Shown here: positions 1 through 11,449 of the stretch, piece by piece
Layout of the letters: the number at the start of each line of letters is the position of its first letter
How positions within the stretch are numbered: position 1 is the stretch's first letter
DNA from: Capsaspora owczarzaki ATCC 30864
Taxonomy: Eukaryota; Opisthokonta; Filasterea
Assembly (NCBI RefSeq): GCF_000151315.2
Contig: NW_011887296.1
Coordinates: 1,312,660 to 1,376,659 of the forward strand
DNA length: 64,000 nt
Reading direction: 5' to 3'
Translations under genes and position numbers: made by a program
The notes under the pieces: generated by a model
Told to the model about the DNA's origin: nothing
The model's database searches: none
Seen by the model: only the letters and a program-made list of their open reading frames with translations

Positions 1-1374
1 TTTGAAGACTTTGTGTTGTTACTGCGGAAGCGCAAACCTGCCACACAGATCGATTTGCTCAAGTGTATTGCTGACGCCGCGGTCACCGGTTGTAGTACTG
101 CCATCGCCAACTTCCAAAGGGACGTTCTGGAGCCGCGAACCTCGACGGAACATCCGGAGCATCCTTGCTTGATACGCTTGCTTTTCGAGTACTTTATCCG
201 TGGCAACGTTGTCCGCCTTTCTCCCGAGATTCGCAACCGCTTGCGCGACTCGAGTTTGCTCTTCATGGTAGGCGTCATCAAAACACCTTCGCCTCCATCC
301 ATGGAGGACGATGGCTCGGTGGAGGACGATGGCTCTCTCCTCGGCTTTGACATTTTTAGTGCGGTGGCGAGCTCTACACCGGTCGCGCCCGGTGACACGA
401 TCGAAGTGCCACCCCTCGCCCCGCTTATCGATGGGTCCTCGCCGTCCATGAGTCACAGTCATGCCCAGTCGCAGACGTCGGTCGCTTCGTCCTACCAACT
501 ACACCGCGAGTACATTGTGTGCATTGCCCTCGAGCAACTTGTTTCCAGCATGCTGGGCAACGCCCGGGATCCGATCATGGCGCACGCCATTGAAAGCGCC
601 GAACTGCGCGCCTCTCGCTCGAATGCGGGAGATGAGTGTGAAGATGTGCTTGCCTGGGCCATGATACGTTCAGTGCTGCGCAGCCCAAATGGAACTGTCT
701 CTCTGAAAGACTGCTTGAAGCTTGCCCTCGTCTCGGACTTTGTCTGGCCCGCTTGCTTAGACGACGTGTTGGTTACTGGGCGATGTGCCAGGCTCGCCCA
801 TTCCGGCAAAGCCGCCTATCGTCTGGTGGACAAGTATCCAAACGCCATCATCCTGGGCGGCGTCAGCCGTATCGACCTGCACGTTCCTTTGGTGCGCAAC
901 GGTACTCGCGGGCAGCTGTCTATCCAGGTCAAGACGGGTTCCGGAAAACTGGATGACGCGCTGTGCTCCGTGTCGCCCGGCTGTCAGTTTGCGCCAAGAG
1001 CCACTCGGCTTATCAGAGCTGCATCGACGGATTCGACCATCAACCCAACGAATACCCTCACGGATGCCGACAAGAAGGCGATTTTGGAAACCGCTGAAAG
1101 TCGTAACGAGTATCGTGCATGGCTTGCGAAAACTTCGTTGGAATCTCTGTGGGTTCGTGCCATTTTTTCGACCTCTCCGTTCCCGAGTGATTTTGTCAAC
1201 GGCGTTAACGATCACAACCAACAACATACCCTCGAACCCATTCTGCTAATCGGTCCGTTTGCCGAGATGAGTGACACGTTGGCATTCAAGTCCAATCGAT
1301 CTAAGCCACTTACATGGAACGCGGCAGATGCCTGGGCACTGCGTTTGCAGAGTACAGGCCGCACGTTTGTATGA
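1..1374 (+). CDS. 3' part of an unrecognised protein gene, possible nuclease-like fold
   Basis: The frame is open from the first base of the window, so the 5' part lies outside; at least 457 residues are visible and the stop is at 1372-1374. I do not recognise the family. The middle is low-complexity and acidic, with a near-perfect short duplication around residues 98-110 (MEDDGS/VEDDGS). Towards the C-terminus an S-R-I-D stretch is followed about 18 residues later by Q-V-K. This weakly resembles the D...(D/E/Q)xK core of PD-(D/E)XK nucleases or the cores seen in Crinkler-type proteins. No introns are evident in the visible part. The nuclease idea is inference only; it could be an unrelated lineage-specific protein. 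Confidence 0.55.
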   Translation, partial: FEDFVLLLRKRKPATQIDLLKCIADAAVTGCSTAIANFQRDVLEPRTSTEHPEHPCLIRLLFEYFIRGNVVRLSPEIRNRLRDSSLLFMVGVIKTPSPPSMEDDGSVEDDGSLLGFDIFSAVASSTPVAPGDTIEVPPLAPLIDGSSPSMSHSHAQSQTSVASSYQLHREYIVCIALEQLVSSMLGNARDPIMAHAIESAELRASRSNAGDECEDVLAWAMIRSVLRSPNGTVSLKDCLKLALVSDFVWPACLDDVLVTGRCARLAHSGKAAYRLVDKYPNAIILGGVSRIDLHVPLVRNGTRGQLSIQVKTGSGKLDDALCSVSPGCQFAPRATRLIRAASTDSTINPTNTLTDADKKAILETAESRNEYRAWLAKTSLESLWVRAIFSTSPFPSDFVNGVNDHNQQHTLEPILLIGPFAEMSDTLAFKSNRSKPLTWNAADAWALRLQSTGRTFV

Positions 1375-2301
1375 AACTAGTCCTGCATGTTTGACTTTTG
1401 CTTTTGAGCTCAATTGTGAATGATTAATATTGAACACCCCTCAAACCATCCTGCTTCACAGTTGAATCACTCGTACTTTTTTCTTTTGTCTTTCTTCTTT
1501 TGGTCGGTAAATGATCTCGCTATGAAACCAACTTGCAAACAATTCAGTTCGATCATCGCCTGACGCTTCACTGCGGCAGCACGATGCACTGCCTTTTGTG
1601 TTTATGTTGTTGTGTGGTGACTCTGTGGCGTGTGAGTGTGTGTGTTGTGTGTGTGTGAGTGTGTGTGTGTGTGTGTGTGAGTGAGCGCGATGGCGATTAA
1701 CACGCTGCTCGACACTCAAAAACCAGTTTCCCCTTCTCCCTTTCATCCTCCGTTTCGCAAACATGCTGATGGGGTATGTCTGTCAACCCCCTTTTCCACA
1801 CTTTACAGCCTCAGCCCATCTTCTTGCAGCTCCAGAACGACGACAGAGGGGAAGGGAGGCCAGCGCGATCCATGAACTGAGCTGCAATACAAAACGCCAT
1901 GTGCCTTTTTCTTTTTTTTTTTTTTCTTTTTTTCCCTTTCGCTCCATTCTCCACACCCATGATCGATGCCGATGACTCGCTGGTATCCAAAGCTCACTTT
2001 GTTCGGCACTTCCTTGTCTGTGATCCCTTGCCAGCGTGTGATTTTGCACTCCCCTCGTTGCAAGAAGAAGAACAAGAAAGAAGCCTCCTGTCTCAGTCAA
2101 AACCTTCTGTTCGTTTCCCCGACTGCCAAGACATTGACAACTCTGCTGTGGACCCCATCGAGAGACCCTCAAAGGATCCCTACCAACGCAACCCAACCAA
2201 AGCAACAAAAACAAGCCAACTTGAACGCAAACAAGTCGCCTTGTTCAGACCCGAAACCCAATCACAAAGGAATCGAGCAAGATCAAAACCACACCACCAC
2301 T
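1375..2301. other. intergenic spacer upstream of CLU
   Basis: No gene is supported here. The stretch holds a GT microsatellite, a T-rich run near 1908-1935 and pyrimidine-rich sequence. The last 300 bases or so before 2302 are probably the promoter and 5' untranslated region of the CLU gene. Confidence 0.6.
1630..1684. repeat. (GT)n microsatellite
   Basis: Alternating GT with a few interruptions over about 55 bases in the spacer between the first gene and CLU. Confidence 0.9.
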
Positions 2302-3515
2302 ATGGCTGAAACCGCGATCGACCCGACGCTCGAAGTTGTGCAGTCGGATGAGCACGACCATGCCGTTGCGCACCCAGCCCCATTCGCCATCCACGTCACG
2401 CTGCTGTCTGGTCAGCGCATCACTCTGATGGTACGCCTTCGTTCGTTCCCACGTTCGATCGTTCGTTTCTTTGCTTTTTATGCACTGTGGATTGTGGATG
2501 GAATTGTTGTTTCAGCTCACTTTGCGTCTCTGTGAACTCTGGTTGATCACCGGTCTTTTGTAAAACTTGCAGGCGCTGCCGACGACCGTGCTGGACGACC
2601 TGATCATCCAACTGGTCAACGAGCCCATCTTTTTGATTGAGACGTGCGTCAAGTTCGAGCTTGCCAATGGCACCGTGCTCCCGCGTGGCATTCCTCTCGG
2701 CTCGATTGACGGCTTTGGTGCCGACGCGTCCATCCTTGTCAAGCCTGAGGTCTACACAGAGTTTGAGGTTCGCGCGCATCTCCAGATCATCCAGGACCAG
2801 ATTCTCGCCAACACGGCCGACACCACTGCCGCTCCCAGCTACCTCTTTGATCGCATCTCTGGCACTGCTCGTGCAACCGACAACAATGCTGGTATGGTGT
2901 TGTGGCATGGTTTTTTTTTTTTTGAGCTCCTGACCCTGGTTGGTTCTACATTCCTATTTGCACTCACTTCGACTCACAACTTTGACATTCCAGCTCCCCA
3001 TGCTGTCCCCCGCCATGCATTCGAGCCCGAGGCCGATAGCAGCACATCTCTGAAGCTCTTCTTCCCGGCTCACCACGTCACTCCGGCCGAGCGCTTCATC
3101 TCTTCCGTTTCCCTGTCGACCTGGAACCCCGTGCCTGCCCACCGCAAGCTTCTCGGTATGAGCTGTCTCTTTTTACGTTCTTTTGCTCTCTTCGTCTTTG
3201 ATGATGAACCTGTAATTGATCTGTCGCTGACTGTCGGCATTTCTCGATCAATTAGGTGACTTGGCCTACCTGACCGCTGTGACGCAAGAGGGCCTCACTC
3301 TGCACATTACTGCCACGGCAGCGGGCTTTTTCCGCAACCTCTCGACTGACGACCTGTTCGACCCCCTGCCGCACTCTCGCCCTTTCGCTTCGCACTCGCT
3401 CGCCAGTGTGCTCGGCCAAGCCAGCCCCGTCTTCAAGGCCAACTACCCGCTGTTCAAGAGGCTGTTGGTTGCCGCCGAGGCTGCCAACTTGCGTCAACAG
3501 CAGCTGCAGCAGCAC

Positions 3516-3561
<46 letters not shown>

Positions 3562-6500
3562 CAACGGAGGCCAACGCTTCCGAGACTGTGCCAGCAGCAG
3601 AGACGGCTCCCAAGACTAGCGAGGCGGCTGCTGATGCCGCCCCAGCACCCCAGCCCGTCAATGTGCTCGAGCTGCTCTCCAAGAGCAGCGTGACCGTGTA
3701 CGAGGCGGCGCCCATGGCTTTCCCGCGTCACACGTTCATCACTCCGACGTTTGCCCGTCACAAGTCGGACGCTCTCCGCGCTGAAAAGTTCAGCATGGGT
3801 GCACGCGCTGAGATGCCGAGCGCTCTCCCCGGCCAGCTGCGTGACTGGAATGAGGAATGGCAGGTCCAGGCCACCACCCCCGTCGAGACCGCCGACGAGC
3901 GCCTGGCCCGCGACGCGGCCTTGAACGACTTGTACAATGACTTTGTTGGCGCAGCCATCCGTGGTGCCCAGGAAATCGTCTCGGGCAACATTCCCGCCGT
4001 CAATCCCGGCGGCGCCCGCGAGCAGCAGCTGTACATTTACAACAACATCTTTTTCTGCTTCCCCGACAGCACGCGCGAGCTCTTCAACCAGAACAGCGCT
4101 GCCGTGCACGCCGCCGCAGCCTTGGACATCAAGTCCATCTCGGTGCTGCGCCACCTGCTCCCCGAGAAGCTGCACCAGCTGCTCGCTGTGGTGATTGATT
4201 TCCGCGGCTTCCGCGTCAGCGCGCAGGCTCTGCTCCCTGGCATCTTCCGCCGGGACGGCACTCCGTTCTTGCGCCAGGGCTTTGATCCCAACGGCACCAT
4301 GTACAACTACAACGAGGAGTACTCTGACCTGTTTGGCAAGGTTGCCGAACATCTGCGCCTCAAGCCGCACGCCATCCCGAGCGGCAAGATCCTCAAGCAG
4401 GTCGAGACTGCCATCGCTGCTGCCGACCCCGAGCACGCTGCTGCCGAGCCTGCTTCGGCTGAAAAGGAGAACGAAACCCATCAGACAGTGCTTGCGGCTG
4501 ATGTTCGTGGCGTGTTTGGTGCCGACAACCGCATGTACATGATCGAGACCCAGCGTCTGACTCCGGTTGATGTCAACTTTATGCCCGAGCTCACCCCGCT
4601 GCCTGCCCCCGGCTCGACCATCCCGAGCGATCCGACCGTGTACGTGCCCAAGAAGGAGCACGAGCTGTGTCTCCTCCGCCGTGAGCTGCTCGAGCGCCAC
4701 CTCAAGCAGCAGGCGAACGATGCATGGCGCGCCATGATGGCCGAAGAGATTGCCGCCAAGAAGGCCAAGACCGCAACCGAAGGCGAGGCCGCGGCTGCCG
4801 ATGCTGTTGCTGCTGCTGCCGAAAAGACACCCGAGGAGCAGGCAGAGGAAGCCGCCGCTGAAGCTGCTCGTGAAGCCAAATTCGCTGCGAACATGGAGGC
4901 GCTGGTTGAAACAGCCCGTGTCAACGTCGACACCTTTACGCGTTTCGGAGATCTTGCCACCGACGAGGAGAAGGCTCAAGTCCGCGCGTTGGGCGCCTTT
5001 GCCAACGCGTGCACTCTTCGTTTGGTGAGTCGGGGATTTTTTTTTTCGTGTCGAGTGCGTATTTGGATGGAGCAGGGCCCCGACTGTTCTCACTTTTTTT
5101 CTCTCTGCTTCTGATTTGGACAGGCCGACGAGTTTGTTCGCAGTGACAACCGCACTTCGTTCCCAGTCGATGGTGACGCGCTTACACAGCTGATGCACTC
5201 GAACGGTCTGAATATGCGCTACCTCGGCGCTGCGCTAAACCACATCATGACCATGCACCAGAAGGCGTCGGCGTCGCACTTTGCCAAGGTACAGACTTTT
5301 TATTTTTGCGTGAATGAACCCTTTTCTTGCAGTTTGTTGGAAAAACCAGCAACAAAAAAAAAAGTCTCTCACTCAACAACCTTCCTTGCTCGTCTTGATC
5401 AGAAACTGATTGCTTCCGAAATGATCGCTCGTGTGGCCAAGCGCATGCTGCGCCATCGTCTGTCCAACTCCCAAAACCACGCTGTTGCGGACGCTGTTGC
5501 ATCGTTTTTCAACGCGCTGTTCGACGCTCCAGTCGCCACTGCCGCTTCGTCGTGTGTCTTCCCTGACGCCACCGCTCTGATTCTGCAAGGCGAGGTATGG
5601 TGTTACTCGTGTTGATCCATGTTCGACGAAAGACCCGAAGCAGGTGTGTCTGACGAATGGTTTGTTTCTTCATGTTTTTTGTTTTTTTTTTTTTTTGTTT
5701 TCGTCGAAGGCCGCTCAGCAGCAAGACGGCAAGGCCAACGCCGGAAAGAAAAAGTCCAAGCCCAACAAGGCCAACAAGGCTGCGCTGGTCGTATCGCTTC
5801 CAGTCGCCACTGCCGAATTGCAGGCTCCCTCTGCCCTCTCCAACCTGTGGGCGGCCATTTTCGACGAGGTCAAGCAGCACTTCCGCTTTGACTTTGCGGC
5901 ACATCTTGCCAAAAACGCCGCTCCTTCGTTTGCCGCCGTCAGCGCTGCCTTTGGCATTGAGCTTGTGCCATTGCTGCGCGCAGTTTGCGTCAAGACTGGC
6001 ATCCAACTTTCAGCCCGTGACTACCTCATCGAGTCTGGAAAGCCTGTGCTGTCTGCCGCCGATGTTCGCGACGTCTATCCCCTGGTGAAGCGAATTGACA
6101 TGCAGGTAACGTTTTTGTTTTCTTTTTTTTTTTTTCTCGTGCCATGTCGAGATTGGTTGGATGGCAAACACGCGTGCTCACAATGGGTGGGGTGTGTTTG
6201 TGAACAGAACCCCGATGTGCGCCAATTGGTGTACGACGCGTCGCAGCAGTTGCACTCTGGTAAAGCAATTCAGTTCTGTTGTAGGCGGTGTGATGGTGGT
6301 GCACTTTTTGCTCATTGCATCGCCTTGAACCCCCCTCCCACATTCCCTGCAGACGACGGCGACATCAACACGGCCATTGAAATGTTCATGCAGGCGCTTT
6401 TGCACACGGAGCAAACGCAAGGCGTTGTGACTACGACCTCGATGACCATCCTCCAGTGAGTGTCCTGATTGTGCGTTGGCGTATCGTGCACAAACATGCC

Positions 6501-7655
6501 TCGTCACTGACGTTTTCGCTCTTCCACAGACACATCTCGGCATGCTACGAGCGTCTTGGCGAAGATGCCGCCACGCTTCAGTTTGCCAAGCACGCCGTGA
6601 TTGTCGCCGAGCGTGCCGCTGGCCTGGACTCTTCGTTGATTCTTGAGCAATATTTGCAGTTTGCCATGCTCTGCGAGGCAATGGAAGACAACGTCATGGC
6701 ACTCAAGTTCCTCCAGCGTGGACGCTACCTCGTTTTCGTCCTCTTTGGTCGCGACCACCCTGTTCTGAGCCGCATTGATGTAAGGTTTTTTTTTTGGGGG
6801 GGGGGAGCGGATGTGGCGTGTTTTTGGAGCGCTGAAAACCGCCCTCGGCGCAAAGACTCAATCCTGGTGTCTGTTTCTGTCGTTTCCTCGCTGTAGCTCG
6901 CCATCTACCGCTGCCTGGCTGCTCTTGGCGACGTCAATCGCGCTGCCCGATTTGCATGCTTTGCCGCACTTTGCCGCTGATTCCAACCGAGTGCTTGAGC
7001 TGTGAGTAGATTGACTTATTTTCTACCTTTACGTGTCTGTACTATGCATTTGGGCGCTCATCACATTTATCTTGCCCACCTTCACATTCGTCCTGTAGCC
7101 GCTCTCATCTGGCCTCTGCTCTGTTCTTGGCCGACAACCTCAAGAAGGCCATCGAGATGGAACGCGAAGTGCTCAAGATTTGCGAAACCAAGGTAGGTCA
7201 TGGTTTGTTGTGGCTGTGTCGCATTTGTTCCGAGTCGCTCGCGCTCAATTTTTGTGTCGATTTGTCTGATGGCAGTTTGGCAAGGATGCTGCCGATACTG
7301 TCTTCCATCGTGACCAGCTGGCGCAAATGCAGGCGCTTTCTGCTGCCAAGATTAGCGTTTCGGTGAGTGCCGATTGGTTGATGCCCATCCCTGGTTTTTT
7401 TGGTTGATGTGTACCAGTTCTGACGTGGTCGTCCCGTTTCTGTTTCCATTTTTTTGTGGCACCACTTTGTAGCAAATCCAAGCGCAGGCTCAAGCGCAGG
7501 CTCTCGCAGCTCGCACTGCACGAGCGGCCCCTGCAGTGGCAGCCACCCCGGCCCCAGCACGGGCATCAAGCAAGAAGCAGAATCTCAACATGGACGACAT
7601 TGACTCGCTCGTCCGCTTTATTGATGGCGGCAAGAAGTCCAATAAGAAGCATTAA
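2302..7655 (+). CDS. CLUH: CLU/CLUH-type clustered mitochondria protein
   Basis: This is a cytosolic RNA-associated protein needed for normal mitochondrial distribution and for expression of nuclear mitochondrial mRNAs. Exons read by hand: 2302-2430, 2573-2891, 2994-3155, 3256-5024, 5124-5288, 5403-5594, 5710-6105, 6208-6259, 6353-6455, 6530-6779, 6897-7001, 7099-7192, 7276-7362 and 7473-7655, giving about 1334 residues. The N-terminal CLU region is followed by a poly-Gln insert. The family hallmark R-D-W-N-E-E opens the central CLU domain, the L-N-M-R-Y-L-G motif lies in exon 5, and TPR repeats lie in exons 8-13. The C-terminus is basic and ends KKSNKKH. All exon phases agree except inside exon 11, where a UGA at 6978-6980 must be bypassed by a +1 shift to reach the frame demanded by exon 12 (see findings). 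Confidence 0.93.
3496..3560 (+). repeat. CAG repeat encoding poly-Gln in CLU
   Basis: Near-pure CAG triplets with a few CAC (His) and CTG (Leu) units sit between the N-terminal region and the CLU domain. They are translated as a Gln-rich linker and are likely length-polymorphic. Confidence 0.9.
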
Positions 7656-7804
7656 CGTTTTTGCTGCACTTTGTCTGTTTTGGGTTGACTCGATCCACAA
7701 AGCTTGATAATGGGTGATTGGTATTATTTACAATGAAGCAACAACAACACTTAACCTTCCTTAACATTCAACGACAACGGACAACTGACAACGAGTTCCT
7801 CTCT

Positions 7805-8632
7805 TCAGTCCATCCAATTGGTGTGCTTGAGAACATTCGAGGTCTTCTCCTGGTTTCGGAGCACTTCGTGCCAGTCCTTGAGATGCCGCGGCACGTGGTC
7901 GGGATGCTGCAGCTTGCCACGAGCAAACTCGCGACCGCCATACACAACAATCTCGTCGGCGACATGTCCACGGCCGGGACCGCGGCCGATGTGCACGCCA
8001 AGCGCAGTATTGCGATAGTGAGTTTGAACGTTAGGAACTGCCCTTCCCCATGGCTCAAAGGGGGCCGGAGCAACTGGTGTGGCTGCTTCTTGGATTTTGG
8101 CGCACTCCGACACGGGCACGGGAACCAAAAACCACTCGCCCTGTCGCTTGAAGGCAGTCTTGGGCTTGTTAACGAGCTGCTTGGGTCGGAGGAGCTGGTG
8201 AGCTTGGTGCACGGTGGAGACGACGTTTGGGAGCTCGCAGAAGAACAAGTGGCCCTCGTCAACGCCGACCAGGTGGCAATGCAGATTTCCGGTCGTCCAT
8301 TGCCGGTCGGTATGCTCGATATAGCGGCGCTCCATCATCATCCACTCGCGGCGAACCGTGACAATTTCGCGCACGGGCTCTTGCACGGTCAGCACAAGTT
8401 GGTGGAGTGCCGGATCGACGTTGGTAACCTGGAGGTCGGTGCCATCGCCCAGGTAGGCGACAAACTTTTGCTTGAACTCGTTCTTGCCGAGTCCCTTTGT
8501 GTTTCGGATGTCCATCAAGAAGGAGGTCGAATCGCGAGCGCCCCAAGCGAATTCGCGCGCAGTTGCGGTGATGGTGAGCGGCAGATTGGCCTGCTCGAAA
8601 GCCTTGTGCAGCAACTGGCCCTGAGACGGCAT
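7805..8632 (-). CDS. conserved hypothetical protein with RQGEWFLVPVP motif
   Basis: A single intronless frame of 275 residues starts with ATG at 8632. No signal peptide or membrane segment is visible. The centre contains a beta-rich stretch (HLFFCELPN) and, about 30 residues on, the motif RQGEWFLVPVP. From memory this combination occurs in uncharacterised bacterial and phage proteins; I could not search to confirm it. The absence of introns between intron-rich neighbours agrees with acquisition from bacteria, but intronless genes also occur elsewhere in this window. It lies tail-to-tail with CLU, separated by 149 bases. The function is unknown. Confidence 0.7.
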   Translation of the reverse strand: MPSQGQLLHKAFEQANLPLTITATAREFAWGARDSTSFLMDIRNTKGLGKNEFKQKFVAYLGDGTDLQVTNVDPALHQLVLTVQEPVREIVTVRREWMMMERRYIEHTDRQWTTGNLHCHLVGVDEGHLFFCELPNVVSTVHQAHQLLRPKQLVNKPKTAFKRQGEWFLVPVPVSECAKIQEAATPVAPAPFEPWGRAVPNVQTHYRNTALGVHIGRGPGRGHVADEIVVYGGREFARGKLQHPDHVPRHLKDWHEVLRNQEKTSNVLKHTNWMD

Positions 8633-9128
8633 TTTTGGTGCGTGGGGATATGCGATGTTTTGTTGTGAGATGCAGCTACCGTGTGTTGTAGCCGTGTTAG
8701 TTCAATCACAAAAAAGTGTGTGTTGATTGAATAAGAGGAAAGACTGGCGTCAGTTGCGCTTTTTGAACGGGAGCGAGAGTGGAGAATCGCGTTACGTAAA
8801 CAGGTCAAATCCAAAAATGCCAAAAACGGGCTATGACGTCTTTTCGAGATTTGTTTTGTTTTTGTTGTGTTTCTGCGATTCATCTCATTTCGCTTTGTGA
8901 CTTGGAGGTGACTCGCATGACACATCGACCATGTAGAGGGGAACGGTGGATGGTGAATGCCAAGTTCGCGCTGTCGGGTGCGGAGGCTTTAGTTACAAAG
9001 AGTGGGAGCAGCGTTCTTTTTGAGAACGTTCAGTTGTGACCATAGGATCACTCGCATCCCCGGCGTCACTCTCAGTGAGCATGTTGCTTACCTTTGTTTG
9101 CTACCTAGGCTTGCTGCCCTTGGGGGCG

Positions 9129-9164
<36 letters not shown>

Positions 9165-9356
9165 GTGATACGATTGAATTGTGATCCATCACCCCTCCCC
9201 TTTTGCTCCCTCGCTCGGTTTCGATGTACTAGAATTTCTGATCAGATAGTTTGAACGAGGAGGCGAAAAATCCGTGGGCAGAGATTGTTGAGTTTGGAAT
9301 TCTCTTGGCGATGCCACTTTTCTTTGTGCCCAAAAGCACACCACTTTCTTTTCACG
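8633..9356. other. intergenic spacer
   Basis: No gene is supported. The spacer should contain the promoter of the minus-strand gene ending at 7805. It also holds a GA microsatellite near 9130-9159. Confidence 0.55.
9130..9159. repeat. (GA)n microsatellite
   Basis: About 15 uninterrupted GA dinucleotides in a spacer. Confidence 0.9.
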
Positions 9357-9791
9357 ATGAACACCGCCAAGACATCGCAACTGGATGAGCGGGAGACGCT
9401 CAGCGGATGCCAGCGGATCTACTCGACGCTTTTAGAGTTCGGAAGAGTTCAAAGCAGCGGCACCAAAGTGTACCTGCGCGAACTCTTTGAAACCGCTCGC
9501 TGCGACCACGTGAAAGATCTGAGTGCTCGGCGCGATGCCTACGAGGACTATGTGAACACGTACAGCCCCGGTGGCATGGAGCGCATCCTGGACTATCGCG
9601 ATACCCATCGGGACGCCGAGGTGGCAAAGCAGGCGGTTTTACACATGTTTTTCAACGACCGTCAGGTGCTCTACAACGCGCTGACATTCCACAACCTGAT
9701 GCTCAACCTGTTCATCTTTGAGCGGCCAAGTCCTTGGCGGGTTGTCAACGAGCCCAGCGCACCGAGCGCCACAACTCCAGCAGATCGCTAG
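9357..9791 (+). CDS. small hypothetical protein
   Basis: An ATG at 9357 opens a 144-residue frame ending TTPADR. The composition is protein-like: charged helical segments, a hydrophobic stretch L-M-L-N-L-F-I-F and no low complexity. I do not recognise the family. No obvious splice partner was found. The other frames downstream run into a nine-base tandem repeat, so the real 3' end could differ through an intron I cannot define. It may be a lineage-specific gene or a gene remnant. Confidence 0.4.
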   Translation: MNTAKTSQLDERETLSGCQRIYSTLLEFGRVQSSGTKVYLRELFETARCDHVKDLSARRDAYEDYVNTYSPGGMERILDYRDTHRDAEVAKQAVLHMFFNDRQVLYNALTFHNLMLNLFIFERPSPWRVVNEPSAPSATTPADR

Positions 9792-9836
9792 ATACTACCA
9801 AGCAATTTTGCCAAGACGAGCGCTTCGTAGTCGGCA

Positions 9837-9883
9837 TCAAGCTCACCAAGCTCATCAAGCTCATCAAGCTCATCAAGCTCATC
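9837..9883 (+). repeat. nine-base tandem repeat (unit CTCATCAAG)
   Basis: About five copies of a nine-base unit with few changes lie just downstream of the small ORF. Because the unit is a multiple of three it keeps every frame open. Confidence 0.85.
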
Positions 9884-10046
9884 CAGAGATGCGACGTGTT
9901 CATACTGGAAATGACAAAGCGGAAATCTCGTCAATCACTGAATTTTCCGCATTACATGCACTCGACACCCGAATTAGCTCGTTTTCCATTAAACTTTGCA
10001 TTGCCCACTCTTACTTTCTTTTGATTCTTGCTCCTTAGTTTCTGAG

Positions 10047-11449
10047 ATGGCTTTCATTGCTGTGCTTCGCTTTATTGCACACTTTCTCAATGTGATTTGC
10101 GGCTGCATCGTTGCCGCCGCTGTCGGCGTGACTGTCCAAAACATGACCTTTGCTGGCAACCGTAATGAACACACAACCATCCAACAACAACGACACTCTC
10201 TGTGGCGCTGTGTGGCTCAGGTTTGGGCGAAATGCGCGAGGACCGTGTCACAGAACGCAAGTGGGCAAGCGTTACGTGCACTGCAACAAGCAAAGTCACA
10301 GTCATCACCATTGAATGGCTGTTCATTGGAGTGTGTCTAGACGGAGAGTGGAGAGAGGGAGAGTGGAGAGGTAGCTGAAGGAGGTAAGAGAGTAAGAAGG
10401 AACGATGATGGGAACGGCAGCAAGGGAGGGCAGCCGAGGACGAAGCCGAGAACGAAGGCGAGGGGGAGTGCAACGCGGTGGAGTACTGAGAGAGCGAAGA
10501 GAGGGGAGGGGGGGGAAGCGAGGGGTGGGAGCGACGAAGGGGGGTGGGAGTATCGGAGCTGGCGTGGCAGACGCGGGAAAAATACCAAAAAATACAATGC
10601 ATCAATGACAGCAATTTACAAATCCCTATCCACACTCATGAACTCGCTGTATGCGCATGCGTTTTAAAATGAATATTTTTTCGTTACGATTTTCAAAATA
10701 ACAAAACAAAAACATTGTATCTTTTTTTTTTTTTTTTATTCTCCCACTTTGTCTCAACACTCTGCCTTTGCTTTTGCTTTTGCTTTTTGCTTTGCTACTA
10801 TTAAATATTAGGATTCTGCATCTTGTTTTCGGACTGGAAGCACGCGGGCACCCTCGACGACATCATGGGCAGCATCACGTACTGCGACTTTCTCATCGCT
10901 GCCGGTAAGAACCGAAAAAAAAAAAACATCAAAAATGCTCAGAAATCTACAACAACAACAACAAAGTGACCTATGAACTAACTGTATCACTATTCTGGTC
11001 CTTTTTTTGTTGTGTCAACAGGCATCATCTGCCTCGCACCGGCCGCCGTTTTCGCCATTCTGACCATCGTCTCGATCTGCAGGAAGGACACGACCGCCTC
11101 CGGCTGGTCGCTGATTGAGCTGATTGTGGCTGCGATGGAAGTCGTCATTATGCTGGCCGCGGGCATTGTTGCCACCGCGGGCCTCAAGGCGACGTGCGAC
11201 TCTGTCTCGCCCCTGTCCTGCTCAACCCTGGCGGATAAGGTGCAGGAGGCCTTTGACTCTGGTTCGGCCGGCAACTTTTACAACAACCTGCTCGCTACGC
11301 AGGCGGGCGCATGGATTAGCACCGTGTCCTGGGCTGTTGTTGCCATCATCAACTTCTTCCGCTTCCGCCGCTACTCTCGCAGCGAGGATGTGGCCAAGCA
11401 AAGCCTGGTTGCCAGCGCCAACCTCAAGAACTCACCGAGCGAGAACTAA
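10047..11449 (+). CDS. MARVEL-like tetraspan membrane protein
   Basis: Three exons, 10047-10161, 10812-10904 and 11022-11449, join in compatible phases (1 and 1) to give 211 residues. Four hydrophobic segments are predicted: one near the N-terminus, two in the middle and one before the basic stretch FRFRR. A pair of cysteines (CDSVSPLSC) sits in the loop before the last helix. Topology, length and the cytosolic basic tail match MARVEL-domain proteins such as fungal Nce102 and the MAL/synaptogyrin group, which organise membrane microdomains and vesicle traffic. That assignment rests on topology and general resemblance. The first intron is unusually long (650 bases) and holds a purine-rich tract. 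Confidence 0.72.
10324..10560 (+). repeat. purine-rich low-complexity tract inside an intron
   Basis: About 240 bases dominated by GA, GGA and GGG runs lie within the first intron of the MARVEL-like gene. The mirror-like homopurine composition could form non-B DNA; no gene is seen in it. Confidence 0.7.

Noticed and set aside
3252-5198. 648-codon open frame on the minus strand
   Set aside because: It is antisense to CLU exons 4-5, has Leu/Gly runs from the reversed CAG repeat, and matches no family; the plus-strand CLU domain is unambiguous.
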